Source: Silene conica (lineage: Eukaryota > Streptophyta > Magnoliopsida > Caryophyllales > Caryophyllaceae). Taken from it: a stretch of 64,000 bases of DNA. Each line of letters starts with the position of its first letter. Within the stretch, counting starts at the first letter, position 1. The stretch spans positions 48,403,705 through 48,467,704 of the forward strand of contig CM055315.2 in NCBI GenBank assembly GCA_029255685.2, given 5' to 3'. Shown here in pieces: positions 1 to 12,691 of the stretch. Under the pieces are notes generated by a model. The model was not told where the DNA came from, made no database searches, and saw only the letters and a program-made list of their open reading frames with translations. The translations under genes were made by a program, and so were the position numbers.

Positions 1-2021
1 AGAATTCTATAAGCGGTCACTAAATGCCCGACAAAGTGCCTCTTGCAGTCTGCCTATGTGATCGACTAGTCATCCCATATGACTCTATGACATCTGAACT
101 TTGCCATCAATCGCCTCACACTCTAATCGCTTCGAGACGTCACCTCATACAAACGACTATGGGCTATACTAAGTTAATCCAGTTCACTTATGGGGTTCAA
201 AATTGTCTCTTACAACCCATTTCGATTTAACAAAGTACAAATTGTGAGTTAATAATAATAATAACTCAAACGATAAAAGTGATTGTTATGTGCGAACAAT
301 CAATACGATATTGCTGCTCCACATAAACAATCTTTGAATTTGTATTAACGGTTTGTTATGTGAATATATCCTATCATCACATCTTTAAACCTACAAATTC
401 CGGTTTCCTTATGAATCATATTATCTCGTATAATATGATCTTTATTCAAGTACTCTTCAAGTCTTTTATACTCGGCTCGAGTCTCCTTACCTTAAGGAAG
501 CTCCCACTGTTTTCTTAAAACTTATGACATGTCATCCATATGAACACAGTCATATTGTACTAGAATTCATATCGTAGTTAACCTAGATTCGATCCACTAG
601 TTCTCCATCGAAATAAGGTATTGTTTCAACTTATGGCATTTTAATCAAGGTTATATGAATTTAATATCTTCATATCTTGGATTCAAATCCAAACCTTGTT
701 AACTGATCGGTGACGTTTCATTATCATATAATAAACTCACTTATGATTTATGTTCTTAACATTCATTCATTTAGAATTGAAAACCTTATATTCTTTAACC
801 CTTAAAGAATCACCATTCTTTAATGGTTGGTTCTGTTTCGTTAATAACTTTTCTCCCACTGAATTTCGTATTACTATCTTATAGTTAATAACTCCCACTA
901 TCTTTATAGTGTTTTGGTAACATCTTCAAACATCTTCTCAACTCATAATGAAGATTTCATTTTGATTTACTTCAAACATTTTCTCAACTCATAATGAACA
1001 TTTCATTTTGATTTACTTCAAACATTTTCTCAACTCGCTATGAACATTTCATTTTTCATTTTCCTTCCCATGGAAATAATCTCTTATTATCACGAGAACG
1101 GGAGATGATTTCTCCTCTATTATCTTGATAAAACAGAAACATTAACATCATGGAAACGATTTCCTTCCGTTAACACTCGCAGTCCCCTTTGTCCTCTCTG
1201 GGAACTAATGACAACATATGGAACATTTCCCTTTGTGTCCTCGCGTAGTTTCTTCTGTGTCCTCTCGTAGTTTCTTCTATCCAATCTCTTAGAGTTCTTC
1301 TCAAGGACTCCTTATAGGATTCTTCTCTAAGATCCTATGTTTATTTCATTGGTTTGCGGGCGTAGAATTTCTCCCACTCTTTCCTTTAAAATAACCGTTA
1401 TTTAAGAAGAATAGCATTTTCGCCCGTCAACAATGTATTGGATAAAGAATTATGTGAGTTGTAAGACATTATTACTCCTTATAAGGTGATCATCTTATAA
1501 TGAATTAATGTTCTTATGTTTCATTTTGAAGTATTTCACGTGATGCAATTCTCGTTTTTAAGTAAGTCGAGTTACTTTTATAATGATCCTATCATGTCTA
1601 GCGTACGGTGAACTATTCAAGGTACTTAATTACGATCTTTGAAAATCGTATCAACTCATGTTATGTTTTAAGAGCATTTTAAACAACCAAACACGTTTGA
1701 TTAAAAACAAAAGGATGACTTGGGTTGAAAAGCAAGTCACCACTATTACAACCATTGTCTCAACAAGATTCTTGTCGTACAAGAAATACAAAGTTCTTAA
1801 ATTAAAATGCAAAATGAAAGAAGACATCAAAATGAAAATAGAGCCATGCTCTTCATGTCTTCAATCTCGGATGCTACCATAGACATCCATGGAAGGAACT
1901 TTAAGTTCTCCTTTCCTTTCTCCTTGCTCCATTTCTTGGAAGGAGTCCCTTTAAAACAATTAAAAAGGGTTAGTATTAACAACTTGTATCATTATACAAA
2001 AGTTAATGTTACAACACGAGT
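1..2021 (-). pseudogene. Decayed pol and 3' tail of element X
   Basis: No open frame of note. On the minus strand this runs from the end of gag to the 3' tail. The first 230 bases match, inverted, the tail of Y (about 31950-32175), and similarity continues through to about 1900/30300. GTGGGAG-type purine blocks recur (reverse complements near 505, 855, 892 and 1372), as in the pol fossils of D and Z, where one such block is part of the reverse transcriptase codons SGS before YVDD. I infer this is pol decayed beyond translation; here I could not anchor a catalytic motif myself. Confidence 0.6.
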
Positions 2022-2813
2022 TTAAATAAGAATTATTACCAAAAGAGTGAACCTTTCAAGCTTTAGGTCGGCCAAGTACATCGGGCATTCACGTTTCCAA
2101 TGCCCCATCTTTGTGCAATAATGGCACTTATCATCAACTTTTGAAGATGATGCGGTCTTGGATGCCTTCTTACCTTTGCCTTTTCCAATTTTCTTTTTAT
2201 ACTTCCTTTTGCTCTTTTTCTCAAAATTAGGCATATTCTTCTTGGTACTTCGAATAAGTCCAAATGCCCTTTCAGCTTGTGAAGGCATATCAAGAAAACG
2301 AAGAATTCGTTCTATTATGAGATAGTCAGGGGCTTCCATCCTTTGATCTTGCAAGATTTCAGATGGTACAACCCACTTAACCACCGAAGAACTCGTAATT
2401 TGACCCTTATATGAGTTTGGGTCAAAAGATGCAGAAATTACTTCATGAAGCAACGTCCTAGGAGTTCGAGAAAACATATTCTTAAGCTTAGTGTAAATCT
2501 CATTTGCCGTGCTAAGCATAATCAAGCTTTCTTGGAGATCCGGCTCCAAAGAGAAAATGAGTATGTCCCTAAGAATGTTTTACTCCTTCATATAGGCCTC
2601 ATAGGCCTCACGAGTTTCTATCGTGGAATGAGCAGTGGGAACAGGAGGAGCGGCTTTGACAAGGTAACGAATCTTATTGTCACCTTCCGCAGCTATAAGT
2701 AATTGAGTTTCCCAATCTTTAAAATTGCTGCCTTGCTTCCTAAGCTTGCAACGATTCATGAAAGATTGGAGCCATGAAGCGTGATGTGGGAGAGGTGGAG
2801 CGTTATTTGCCAT
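2022..2813 (-). pseudogene. gag: Gag of Copia element X, one in-frame stop
   Basis: Gag forms the nucleocapsid-like particle and binds element RNA. Translation begins at a methionine at 2813 (MANNAPPLPHHASW), similar in layout to element A's gag start (MAGHNDAPMPSATLRKEFWL). A TAA interrupts the frame after AYEAYMKE (about 2580), and the same frame then runs on (NILRDILIFSLEPDLQ) for some 180 codons. A basic lysine-rich stretch leads to a CCHC zinc knuckle, CHYCTKMGHWKREC, near the C-terminus. The length (about 264 codons including the stop) is plausible for Copia gag, though the middle looks shortened. No protease or integrase follows in frame. Gag is therefore the best preserved coding part of this element. 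Confidence 0.85.
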
Positions 2814-2867
2814 TGATTGGAAGTCGAAAAATGAACTAAAAATGAAAATTAAGGAATTAAAACACAA

Positions 2868-3545
2868 TTATCGTTTTAATAAATAAACTTGTAAATTTAA
2901 ACAAGTTAAGCATCTACTTAATGATTTCTTACCCAATTAAGTAAATGATCCCGAGACCGAAATACACACTAACTCGGGCACGGTTTAGCCGATAGATCCC
3001 TCATTAATGTGACTCGGTAGATTAACTCCTTAATTGATTCTACTTTTACAACTCTCGGTCGATAAAATTACACTAATTCTTATTTTAGCCCGAACTTATT
3101 ACCACTACGGTGGCTCGAATACCTTCGTCGAGATCAACCAAATTTCGAGAACGTAATCATATTACCCCACTTCACCAACGTAATAAGGTTTGCACCCCGG
3201 TTTAGCCGAGCCTACTCCCTTATGAAGAAGATCCTTCGCGGGTTCTTTACTTTTTGGTAAGGCTATGTCTCGATTTTTAAATAACGTAAGAGATATTGTC
3301 AATTTATTATCTATCTCCTTTAAGTGAACTAAGTCGGTGAATTATCGATAAATTGATTGACACGGTCGTTAAAATCGATGAAATGCATGAGTTTGACTGA
3401 CGATTTGGCGATTTGGCTATGCATGCAAACATGATAAGCATGAATAAAAGCATAAAAACTTAAAAGCATAAATAAAATCCTAGTATGGCCTTTCCTAAAA
3501 AAATATAAAGTAAATTACAAATTCGGAAACCAACTCCTTTGGTCC
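2868..3545 (-). other. Conserved leader block just upstream of gag (element X)
   Basis: Non-coding stretch between gag start and the long leader. Recognisably the same block, with shared landmarks, lies in D (about 17930-18660), A (59831-60600), Z (about 46140-46880, plus strand) and B (63321-64000). Shared landmarks include a stretch around 3255-3370 with TTTGGTAAGGC and GTCAATTTATTATCTATCTC and a distal part with paired 'rate of C/T' segments such as GGAACTCCTTTCCG (3596-3609). Its survival while pol decayed suggests a cis role such as packaging or splicing (inference). Confidence 0.6.
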
Positions 3546-3744
3546 CTTGAACTTCATACGCGGCATGCATCCCAAGGCAAACTCTGTCTTGGTCGGAACT
3601 CCTTTCCGAAATGGCACCGTCTTCAAGAATCTCCGGAATTACAAATAATTACAAATTTTCTATCTATTTATACATTATAAAATAAAATAAACAATAAAAT
3701 AAAGTTATACGAGATCACATTAAATTACAACCGAATCGATAAAC

Positions 3745-5640
3745 CCTTACATTACAAGAAATATCGATTAAAATCTAAGGCCATACTAAGTAAATTACAT
3801 AATTCAAAATTACGTAAATAAAATATGACATGCATAAATAATAATTAAATATGCAATGCTTATGTAAAATGCCAAACCTAAGCCAAATCGTCCTATTTAA
3901 ACACGTTTTGAATATCGTTATTCGTAATAACACGGTTTTATGGAATAACGTGACTCAAACAATTTTAAAATCACTAATCACTCTATGAATCACCATTCAC
4001 GATTTAGTTAAGATTCCTAACACATTTTAGGATTCAAAATTTAGTCTTACTCAAATTTTGAAAATTAACTTAACTTTTATTTTAATATTGCTCGGTTTTA
4101 CGGGAAATAGCATTAAAATAATCAAACGAGTCATAAAAATTTCGAAAATTCAAAATTCAAAATTTTGAACATACTGAAAATTTTCTAAAATTTCAGATCC
4201 TTAAAAATTAAATATTTTCGAAATATGCCCTTTTATTTCGTAAAATTGCCGTGTAATATGCATAATATTTCAAAAAATTCAAAATTAATTCAAAAATTAT
4301 GTAATAAAATACCAATATAATTTTTACATCTTCCTAGACACTCAAAGTATCTGAAAATGCAAGGAAAAATCAGATGCTCACTGTTTAAGATCTGAAAAAA
4401 TAATTATGACTCCTCCAACACTCAATCTCACATTTTAACCTTTAAAATTAAAATTAAAATTTCAGAAACTTTTGGCACTAAATAAATATATGTTGATGAT
4501 CATATATAATATGACTAATATGGGTGAATTTTTCGGACTAGTTTAGCAACCTTTACTATTTTTAATAATTCGTGTCATATATTACGCGATTTTACCGATT
4601 AATATCATTTTTCATGCAATATTCGAGATTAATAGCTCAAAATTCACATGCATGCTAGAAATAATATATGTGACACTATATTAAAATTTTATGGGAAATA
4701 TCGATTAAAACCTAAGGCCATACTAAGTAAATTACATAATCCAAAATTACGTAAATAAAATCATGACAATCATAATTAAAATATGCAATGCTTATGAATA
4801 TGAATTAACATGCAAAACCTAAGCCAAATCGTCCTATTGAATATCAATTATATATATAGTTATCGTTTACCTCGGTTTTATGGAATTGCGTGCTTTAACG
4901 ATTAAAAACACTTGGCATTACGTGAATCGAAATTCACTCTTAAGTTAATCATCCTAACTCATTTAGGTTTCAAAAATTAGTCTTACTCAAACTTCGAACA
5001 TGACTTAACTTAATGCTATAATATTGTTCGGTATAATCGGTTTTACGGGAAAAATAATATAAAATTCAAAAAGAGTCATAAAATTTCGAAAAATTCAAAA
5101 TTCAAATTTTGGATATTCTAGAATTTTCTTATAATTTTAGAACCTTAAAAAATATTAGTACTTACACGGTTTTATTATTTATATCATAAATAAGACGTAA
5201 AACGTGTATATTGAGTCGGAAAATCAATAATTACCTTCATAAAAGCATATAAAATACTAATAATATTTTTACACTTTCCAAAACACTTTAAGAAACTGAA
5301 ATGGACAGAAAATTTAAATAGAACACTGCCCAATAACCGAAATTTTCATAAAATGACTCTTATTATTTAATTTTTAAATATAACATTTAACAAATGAAAA
5401 TTAAATAAAACAGAAACTTTTGGCTCCCAAGAAAAATATGGTGATGAACATATCAAATATGACTTTTATGGGTTAAATGTTTCGGCCATTTTAACAACTT
5501 TGGCTATTTTTAACGATTTATGTCATATATCGTACATTTTTAACCATTAAAATTATTTCACACGCATAACATCAAACAAAACTCTCGAAATTTTTATACA
5601 TGATGGAAATAATATATATAACAACGTGTAAAATTTTTAT
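3745..5640 (-). repeat. Direct tandem duplication in the leader of X, about 940 bp per unit
   Basis: Landmarks recur in the same order with a constant offset: CTAAGGCCATACTAAG at 3775 and 4712 (937 bp apart), CCTAAGCCAAATCGTCC at 3877 and 4818 (941 bp), then an ACGGTTTTATGGAAT-like segment and a CAGAAACTTTTGGC segment in each unit. The copies have diverged substantially. Within and beyond it (to about 5960) a looser 130-150 bp pattern recurs with GTGACA...TTTTATGG. No coding content. Confidence 0.75.
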
Positions 5641-6047
5641 GGCCAAATTCCAACTTAAACTATTAAAATCGAAATTATGTCACTTTTAGCCGATTTTTAC
5701 ACTAAAAATCAATAAACATGCAATATATGATAAAAATTTCTGGAAAATTTAGTATACATTTTAAATATTACAAGTGACATACTAAAAAAATTTTATAGTC
5801 AAATTCAAAATATAACTATACAAACCCATTAATATTCATTTTATGGCATTTTAACATTTAAAATTCATAAACCATGCATTTTAACTCCATTATTTACGAA
5901 AATTCATATTCATATCATAGGAAATACATGTGAAACCATACTAAAAAATCTCGGCCAGGAGTTGATTTTAGCTATTTTTCCCCAAAAATAAACATTTTAA
6001 CCATTAAAAATTATAAAAACCGAAATAAAAAATACCTATGAACAATA

Positions 6048-7271
6048 TGTTGGAAACTAAGGTAGTCATACTAACAAGTTCATATTATAGTCTTACTAAA
6101 ATTTCCTTATTAAACTCATATTAATAAGTTAGTCGATCTAAATCTTATGCATGTAAAAACGAAATGCGGAAATGTTAAAGAAACGGATTCTTACAACCGG
6201 TCCAAATGCGTGCTACGACGATCCTCCACGGAGCAACCAAAATAGCTTGCCTCCTTTACGTTGCACCCAAGACCTACCCTTAAAAATCCGAAATACGAAC
6301 ACGAGCTAGGTGACGGAATCGGTATTATTGAAACCGTGTACTAATATTTCTATTAGTATTCTAGAGAATATTATGAAGATAATATTTTGAGGTTGTTGTA
6401 GTCTTTCTTACACTAGAAAGATGCTCACTTAAAAATTACTCTTTTAATATGTGTATTACCACATATATAAATAGAGTGGGATGCATGGGGTTGGTTCAGC
6501 CGTGAGACACAAGGCCTAGGGTAGTGAAAGAGCCAATTTTGTCTTACCCATGACCATAGGCATTTAGGCTATTAATCATGATGTATTTAGGGTATTAAAT
6601 TTACATTTCAAACCCATAAAACATTATCACTAAACCGGCATCTTTAATCGTAAAATGCACTTTCATTTTCGATTTATAATTTGTACAATTATGTAACATC
6701 TCATGTGACATAATAATTGTATTAATTTAAAATAAATTTATCACATATAAATAATATTTCTAAATTAATTAAATCACATTTAACAAATTAATAAGTAATT
6801 CGAAATTACTGTCCCAACGCATGGTTATCGTAATAATCGTCAATACGATATATTAACAATGTTTGTTATAACCATGAACCATTCATAATACTAATTTCGA
6901 TATTTCTAAAATATCGTTTAATACTTGACAATTGACACATTTCAATTTCAAATATAAATCTTACTTTAAGATTCAACCTCTGGTTTCTCAATATACGGTT
7001 TTAAGAATATCGATCAATCTGTATCCTATATAATTAATCAATATATTATCTAAGGGGTCTGTCCTATAGGTGTGACCTAAAGGGATCAACTGACCACCAC
7101 CGTCATACGACAGTAATGTCAAACTCTAGTCAGCCAATCATTACCGATTAATTGGTCAGTTGACTATATCAAATATCGGATCGTCCCTTGCATATTCATT
7201 TCATAAGATTTATGACAATGATTTTTATCACTGTCGTGATCGCGCAATTGTTGAGGACACATTTCCCAACT
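6048..7271 (-). mobile_element. Solo LTR of a Copia element, inserted in X's leader
   Basis: Starts TGTTGGAAACTAAGG and ends at ...TTTCCCAACT, flanked by the 5-bp target duplication CAATA (6043-6047 and 7272-7276). On the minus strand it is about 1.22 kb and resembles the Y LTR (32648-33883) throughout, including the U3 two-stem block. The final base is T where the family has A (CCCAACA). No primer site or internal region is attached on either side, so it is the product of LTR-LTR recombination after insertion into X. Confidence 0.9.
7086..7163 (-). promoter_or_regulatory. Two-stem block in U3 of the solo LTR
   Basis: Outer arms TCAACTGACCA (7086-7096) and TGGTCAGTTGA (7153-7163) pair perfectly. 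Inner arms lie at 7111-7118 and 7139-7146; read on the sense (minus) strand they pair as CGGTAATG with CATTACTG through one G-U. The same block occurs in every Copia LTR of the window. Confidence 0.75.
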
Positions 7272-7442
7272 CAATATATATCCAAAAATTATTCCAAATA
7301 TCCTAAAATAATTTTAGGATCAGTAGGTATTCATGGATTAGAAATTTCGGCCATATTATATACGATGTAAAATTTAAATTTTATTTTTGTTATCTAATAA
7401 CTTCGTAAAAATATAAACGAAAAGCATGCAAACAACCGATTT

Positions 7443-7454
7443 GCTCTGATACCA
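7443..7454 (-). promoter_or_regulatory. Primer-binding site of X (initiator Met tRNA)
   Basis: Reverse complement reads TGGTATCAGAGC, complementary to the 3' end of plant initiator tRNA-Met. It lies 2 bases inside the 5' LTR boundary, and fixes the minus orientation of X. Confidence 0.95.
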
Positions 7455-7456
7455 AT

Positions 7457-8717
7457 TGTTAGGTTATATAGTCTTAAAACCTAATATTTTAGTCATATTA
7501 ATGAGATGAATAATTAACATTTTAATTATATAAATTTTAGATCTTATGCATGCTAATTATAAAGCGGAACAAGGAACCGAAAAGTCACTAATTCGGCTAG
7601 AACAAGGCAAGGATGATCCTCCAACCCTTAGTATCCAAGTAGAATACCTCCTCCAAGATGCACCCAAGACACCCCTTAAGAACCGAGACAAACACAAGCT
7701 AGGGTTTAGAAACGGTTTTCCTTAATCTAAGTTCTAATCTCTTATTAGAGCTTATAAAACTAATAATACTTATATTATTGTTTTTAGAAATATTATCTTG
7801 TAATATATAAGAGGTTTTTAGTATTTTTCTCTCTAGAAAATCTCGGCTAGAGTATAGAATGAAGGTGTGTTCTATTTTTATAATTACCGACACATTATCC
7901 TTAAGTAATCTAATTAACTTAAGTGGACATGGGGAAGGGGGTGGCCGGCTAGGGTATGGGGAAGGGGAAAAGAGGTTGCTCCTTTACATTACCCATGACC
8001 TAGGCATGCAACCCTAACCATTAGGTGTTAATGCTAGGTTATCATTGTGTCTTAACTACTTAAAACACAACTTAAAAACCCTTAAACCACCTCAACCTAC
8101 CCGGCATCTCATTTTAATATTTTGTCATTTGATCAATTGTAAATATATGTGACGTACATTGTGTTATAACAATATAAGTAACAATTGTATTTAATTTAAA
8201 ATGTATATTTATCAAATAAATATCATTTGTAAATTAAATAAAATATATTTTAATTTGACAAGTAATTCGAAATTACAGTAATATAAAATGGTCATTTTCA
8301 TCAATCGTCAATACGATTTACAACCCTTGTAATAAAATACAACCCGATTCATTCTAATTACGATATTATAAAATATCGTACAATGTTTAATAATTGACAC
8401 GTTTCAATTATAAACATAAATCTTACAATAAGATTTAACCTCTGATTTCTCGATATACGAGTTTAAGAAATATGATCAACTCGTATTAAGATACATTTGA
8501 TCAGGTTATCAATTAAGGGAATTGTCCTATAGGTGTGACCTAAAGGGATCAACTGACCACCACCGTCATACGACAGTAATGTCAAACTCTAGCTAGCCAA
8601 TCATTACTGATTAATGTTGGTCAGTTGACTAATATAATTTCGTATCATCCCTTGCGCATTCTCGTCATGAGATTTAATTATGTGATCGCACTATTGTTGA
8701 GGACACATTTCCCAACA
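7457..8717 (-). repeat. 5' LTR of X
   Basis: TGTTAGG...CCCAACA on the plus strand; sense strand starts TGTTGGGAAATGTGTCCTC. Length 1261 bp. It contains the two-stem U3 block (8549-8628) and, on the sense strand, a TATAAAAATAG-like box near 7867-7880, which is a reasonable promoter candidate. Its partner LTR is outside the window, so age cannot be judged. Confidence 0.9.
8549..8628 (-). promoter_or_regulatory. Two-stem block in U3 of X
   Basis: Outer arms TCAACTGACCA (8549-8559) and TGGTCAGTTGA (8618-8628) are a perfect 11-bp inverted repeat; inner arms CAGTAATG (8574-8581) and CATTACTG (8602-8609) are a perfect 8-bp inverted repeat nested inside. The block begins 89 nt from the LTR start on the sense strand. 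Confidence 0.8.
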
Positions 8718-9705
8718 CCAACTACTTCAGTCAACCGACCAGTTAGGCCGGTCGGTCGACCAAAGTCTGCTACAGGTCAATTATGATTTTATACCATCTA
8801 CGCAATTTAAGCCCTACATCCTAACATATGAAATTAGCTACTCATAACTATGACAATAACGATAATATCAGTGGGAAAAACGGAATTCATAGCAAACAAC
8901 AATCTAAACATGTGATAAACAATAAAGGTTTTGGGATTCTACACTAAACCGGATGCTAGAAATTCTATAAGAAAATAAATATGAACTTAAATTAAAGAGA
9001 ATTATCACAAACGGAATTAGGGCAGAAAGGAAGAACTTTATTGAATCCGTGGAACGATTGTTGAATAGAAACTAAGGACAATGCTAAAACTTAAAGAAAC
9101 AGTAACTATTGTGAATACAGAAATTAAACTAAGGAATTGATTATAGAAAACTGGGTGATAATAGATAATTAGATTGCTAAAAGACTGAATGAATAACCCT
9201 AAACACGATGTCTGCTTAAATAAAGATTACAAAAGGCGTTTATCATTTACCTAATCCGTGCGTGGGCTTTGCGGAAAATTCTAGAACTGCGCTGCGGTCG
9301 ACCGACCAGGGGTCTCGGTTGGTCGACCGGTTATCGGCCCCAACATGCCTTCTATTTTCGAAATTGGAAATCTGAACCTTAAGTCATCAGCTACTATGGT
9401 CGGTCGACCAGGATAGTCGGTCGGTCGACCGAGTTTCCTGAGTGATAGTTCTGAAATCTTCTCAAGTTGGTCTTGTGGTCCTCAGTTTGCGCTTTGGGTT
9501 GCTTCTTCCTCGTTTCTTGGTTATGCAAAAATCCTGAGGGCAGTATTTGGCTTGAAATCGTCTCTTTTCCGTACAAATCTGCAGAAGAACATAAAATACG
9601 ATAGTATGTAGACAATCGTTGGGAAAAAAAGGCCAAAACATCGTAAATGAGCTCTAAAATGCGTGTAAAAATAGACGTAAAACATCATAAAATAGACACG
9701 CATTA
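8718..9705 (-). repeat. 3' LTR of G, partial
   Basis: Matches 28877-29849 of the 5' LTR closely; the left ~600 bp are displaced beyond the window by X. Ends (plus strand) ...GACACGCATTA next to the polypurine tract; the other two Athila LTR copies read GCATCA here. Confidence 0.9.
8738..9430. repeat. Paired GGTCGACCGACC palindromic motifs in the G 3' LTR
   Basis: Motif pairs at 8738-8766, 9296-9330 and 9398-9430. Each pair is two copies of the SalI-centred palindrome family GGTCGGTCGACCGACC, in full or half form, separated by about 8-12 bases. Equivalent pairs lie at corresponding positions in the other two Athila LTRs. Confidence 0.85.
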
Positions 9706-9742
9706 AATTCCCCAAACCAAACCTTGCTTGCTCTCAAGCAAG
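9706..9742 (-). promoter_or_regulatory. Polypurine tract and adjacent hairpin of G
   Basis: Plus strand AATTCCCCAAACCAAACC is the complement of a purine-rich tract TTTGGTTTGGGGAATT abutting the 3' LTR. Immediately upstream on the sense strand is a perfect hairpin: CTTGCTTG (9723-9730), 4-base loop, CAAGCAAG (9735-9742). Confidence 0.85.
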
Positions 9743-11872
9743 AATTAGACTCGATCTTAAACTAATGGAACGATTTCAATCTCAGAGCGAAATTTACATG
9801 TAAGCCTTAACCAAATTTAATGCCAAGCCAACAAGGAAAAAGTGAAAGAATCATGCAAACGAGTTATGGAGCTGTCAAAACTTGCAAATCTATTGACTAT
9901 AGAGACTTTATACGTACCATGGACTCTCGCGGGTCGCTCGAATCGCACATTAAGCAAAGGGTGAGTATATGTAAAAGATAGAAAGAAGTAATATTGTAAA
10001 GACACTCACCTAACTCCACCCATGAAAACGTGCCTGCAATCTAACATGAAAAAGAATTCTACAAGCGTGCATAAACATACTCATTAAGTGACCTTGACAC
10101 ATGCATTGAGGTAAAGAGGGATATGTGAGGTGAAAGGTAAAAGAGGTTAAGATGTTTTTGGACAAGTGGGGTTAGTAGCCAAGCTAGTAAAACCGGTTTC
10201 CAACAACATATTTCACGACTTTCGACATTATGAAAGTGCTATTTTTGTAGGACAAATCTCACATTATATAAAAGGAAGGACTCCCAAATACTTTGAATGA
10301 AGTACGGGAGTAATAAAGTGTAAAAGAAAGGGATTTTTCTGAACGAATGAATTCTTGTTTCTGTCTGTTGGTCGGCCGACCAAGAGGGGCGGTCGGTCGA
10401 CTGACTTGCAGGTTTTGTTTGATTTATTCCATTTTCATGTCTTTCTTTTCTGGATTTTTTGTTCTTTTTCCTTTTTCCTTTTTCTTTCTTTCTTTTCTCT
10501 TCTTGCTCAAGGTGGCAAACAAACCAAAAATGCATCAAAAAATTTCCATCAACCACAAATACTAGCTCGGTAGGGTAGGCTAAATATAGGATGCAGTTTT
10601 TGGGGATAAAAAGGCTATTTTGGCTATGTAAGGCTTTTGGGGTAACTAAGAGAAAAAGGGTCTCAAATGCACGTAACAATACTCGCAAAACAAGATAGTA
10701 AACAGGTATATAGCATTTCATGTTCATGCTTATGCATATTGATGTAACATGTTCCAAGGGGAGTACTACTTACATCCTAGACAACTGGCTTAAGAATGAA
10801 ACCAGGGATAAAGCTCTAAAACTCAGAATGTTAAGTAGATTGCCAAGGTAAAAGTCACGTCTCAAGAAACACAAATAGTTTGACAAAAACTTGTAGATAT
10901 GCATATGATTCTAATACTAAAACATGTTTACAAGGCATGGCAAAGGCATAGACATGTGAAAATTGCAAAGTCATCATTGAAATACTCTCGTTCCGACTCG
11001 ACCTATATGTTAAAATAAAAGTGCATTTTCTTGAAATTTTTAAATTTTTCTTATTTTTTTGGATTTTTTTCTTGTATATGTAAGGGAAATTAAAGAAAAG
11101 AAAAATGCAAAACAAAGTGCAGTAAACGTGTGAGAAAATGCAATGGAACAATGCATGTGACACAAAACCATTCCCCAAACCAACCTGCATAATGTCCCCA
11201 TTGTGCATTAGCCTAAGTAAAGGTTTTATAAAAAATAAAGGAAAAATGCGAAAAGATAAAAACCAAGAAAACATGGAAGGAACTCACCGGATTTCAGCGC
11301 AATGGAAACCTCCCCAAACCAGCTGGAGCTTAGGAGGTTTCGGTGGCCAGCAGTGCCACTCCAAGTACCTGAAAAAGATAGACGAAGAAAGACCGTTTTC
11401 GGGGGTTAATTACGTTTTGGGTGCTAGATAATGGTTTTAAGGTTTGAACAAGAGAAGAGAAGTGGAAGCATAAAGGACATAATAGGGAAAAGAACTCCCC
11501 CATCGTGTTTGCACACTTCCCAAAGAAATCACGAACAAGCTGCAACAGGTGAAGTGGTCGATCAACCCTTCTATCTGGTCGACCGACCAGATGGCAAGTT
11601 ACAGTGCCTTCTGGTCTGCAGGGATCTGGTCGACCGACTGATGATGGAGGTCGGTCGACCGTATTTCCTATACAGTGGTCTTCTTCTTCTCGAAGTTAAC
11701 TCGTTTTAACCGAGTTAACCTTCCCCAAACCTGTAAAACATTATACAAGCGCCCAAAATATGCGCAAAAATCCAGAATCCAAGTCTAAATGTCTCAACTA
11801 CGCAAAAAAAAGCGAAATTGTTCTACAAACCAACGCAAACAAAACTAAAAAGTCTTAACAAAACTGAAAATT
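9743..11872 (-). other. 3' non-coding internal region of G
   Basis: No coding potential seen. Holds a long polypyrimidine tract (about 10440-10500, TTTTTCC and TTTCTTTC runs) and further GTCGACC palindrome pairs at 10370-10403, 11555-11590 and 11628-11660. The first 1.25 kb matches the internal part of G2 (53065-54332), so this is a regular family feature. Longest open frames here are low-complexity and carry no recognisable domain. Confidence 0.7.
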
Positions 11873-12691
11873 GTCTTAAGCATCAAAAACTTGAAAATCT
11901 GGAATCCATCTGGAATAATAAAGTGGATATTACGGGGGTCTTGGAAACAAGAGTAAAGCTCCCTAAATTTCGCAGAATAGTTAAGTAGAAGTTTCGACAT
12001 TATGAGGTTTATGGGAACTACTCTTCTCATTTTAATGGGAGAATATGGATCATCTGGAATCCATCTACTGTTAAAGTTGAAATAAAAGAGGAAATAAGCC
12101 AAGCTGGTCACTGTCATGTGCAACACTTGGTAACTGGGAGGAAATTCTTCCAGTCTATCATCTATGGTAGCAATCATGCCACTAGGAGGAAAGTATTGTG
12201 GGATTCTTTGGAGAAATTTGCGCAGACTGTGGACAAGTGGGTAGTAATGGGTGATTTCAACATAGTAAGGCAGCCGTCTGAAAAATGGAGTAATATACCT
12301 CCTGTACTGGAAGACATGGCAGACTTTAATACTTGCTTTGGAAAATGTGGCCTTGAGGATATCCCAGGGACGGGTAATCATTACACTTGGTACAATAAAC
12401 AAGATATGGGGACACGGGTGTACTCAAAGCTAGATAGGATTCTTATAAATGAGGAATGGACTCATCAGTATCCGCAAACCACTGCTCATTTCCCATCTCC
12501 AGACTTTTCAGATCACTGTCCAGCAATACTGTCATTCCATGATGAAGAAGCTCCAAAAAAACAGTTTAAGTTCCTGAACTGCTGGGTTGACCACCCTGAC
12601 TTTCTAAGAATTGTTCAGGAGAGCTGGACAACTGAGGTGAGGGGGACACAAATGTTTCAACTGATTGATAAAATGAAAAATGTGAAGAGAA
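11873..12691 (+). pseudogene. LINE (L1 clade) endonuclease segment, left half
   Basis: Encodes most of an apurinic/apyrimidinic-type endonuclease, which nicks target DNA to prime L1 reverse transcription. Recognisable from KHQKLENLESIW and NNKVDITGVLETRVK (early endonuclease motif), through VVMGDFNIV, GNHYTWYN, YSKLDRILIN and the catalytic SDHCPAIL. A stop interrupts near 11985 (RIVK*KF), and the N-terminal beginning of the domain is absent. The frame runs into the inserted element D at 12692 and resumes exactly at 26046-26051 (…NVKRR then LQLFHKEHF), because D duplicated GAGAA. There is no host gene or promoter in front. It lies in plus orientation, antisense to G. Confidence 0.9.

Larger units (their letters stand above)
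1..8717 (-). mobile_element. Copia-type LTR retrotransposon X, partial (left end outside window)
   Basis: Reading on the minus strand: 5' LTR (7457-8717), primer site, long AT-rich leader, gag (2813-2022), then a non-coding stretch to the window edge. The 3' LTR lies beyond position 1. The right LTR end (CCCAACA at 8717) abuts sequence that matches the middle of the Athila-like LTR at about 28877, so X is inserted in that LTR; the duplicated target is probably CCAAC (8718-8722), but the other copy is outside the window. X is the inverted relative of Y at 29850-33883. It keeps gag and all cis signals but has no readable pol, so it is non-autonomous. Confidence 0.85.

Noticed and set aside
10239..10757. 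172-codon minus-strand frame in G's 3' region
   Set aside because: Lysine-rich part is the polypyrimidine tract and the STDRP part the palindromes; the G2 equivalent is not open over the same length.
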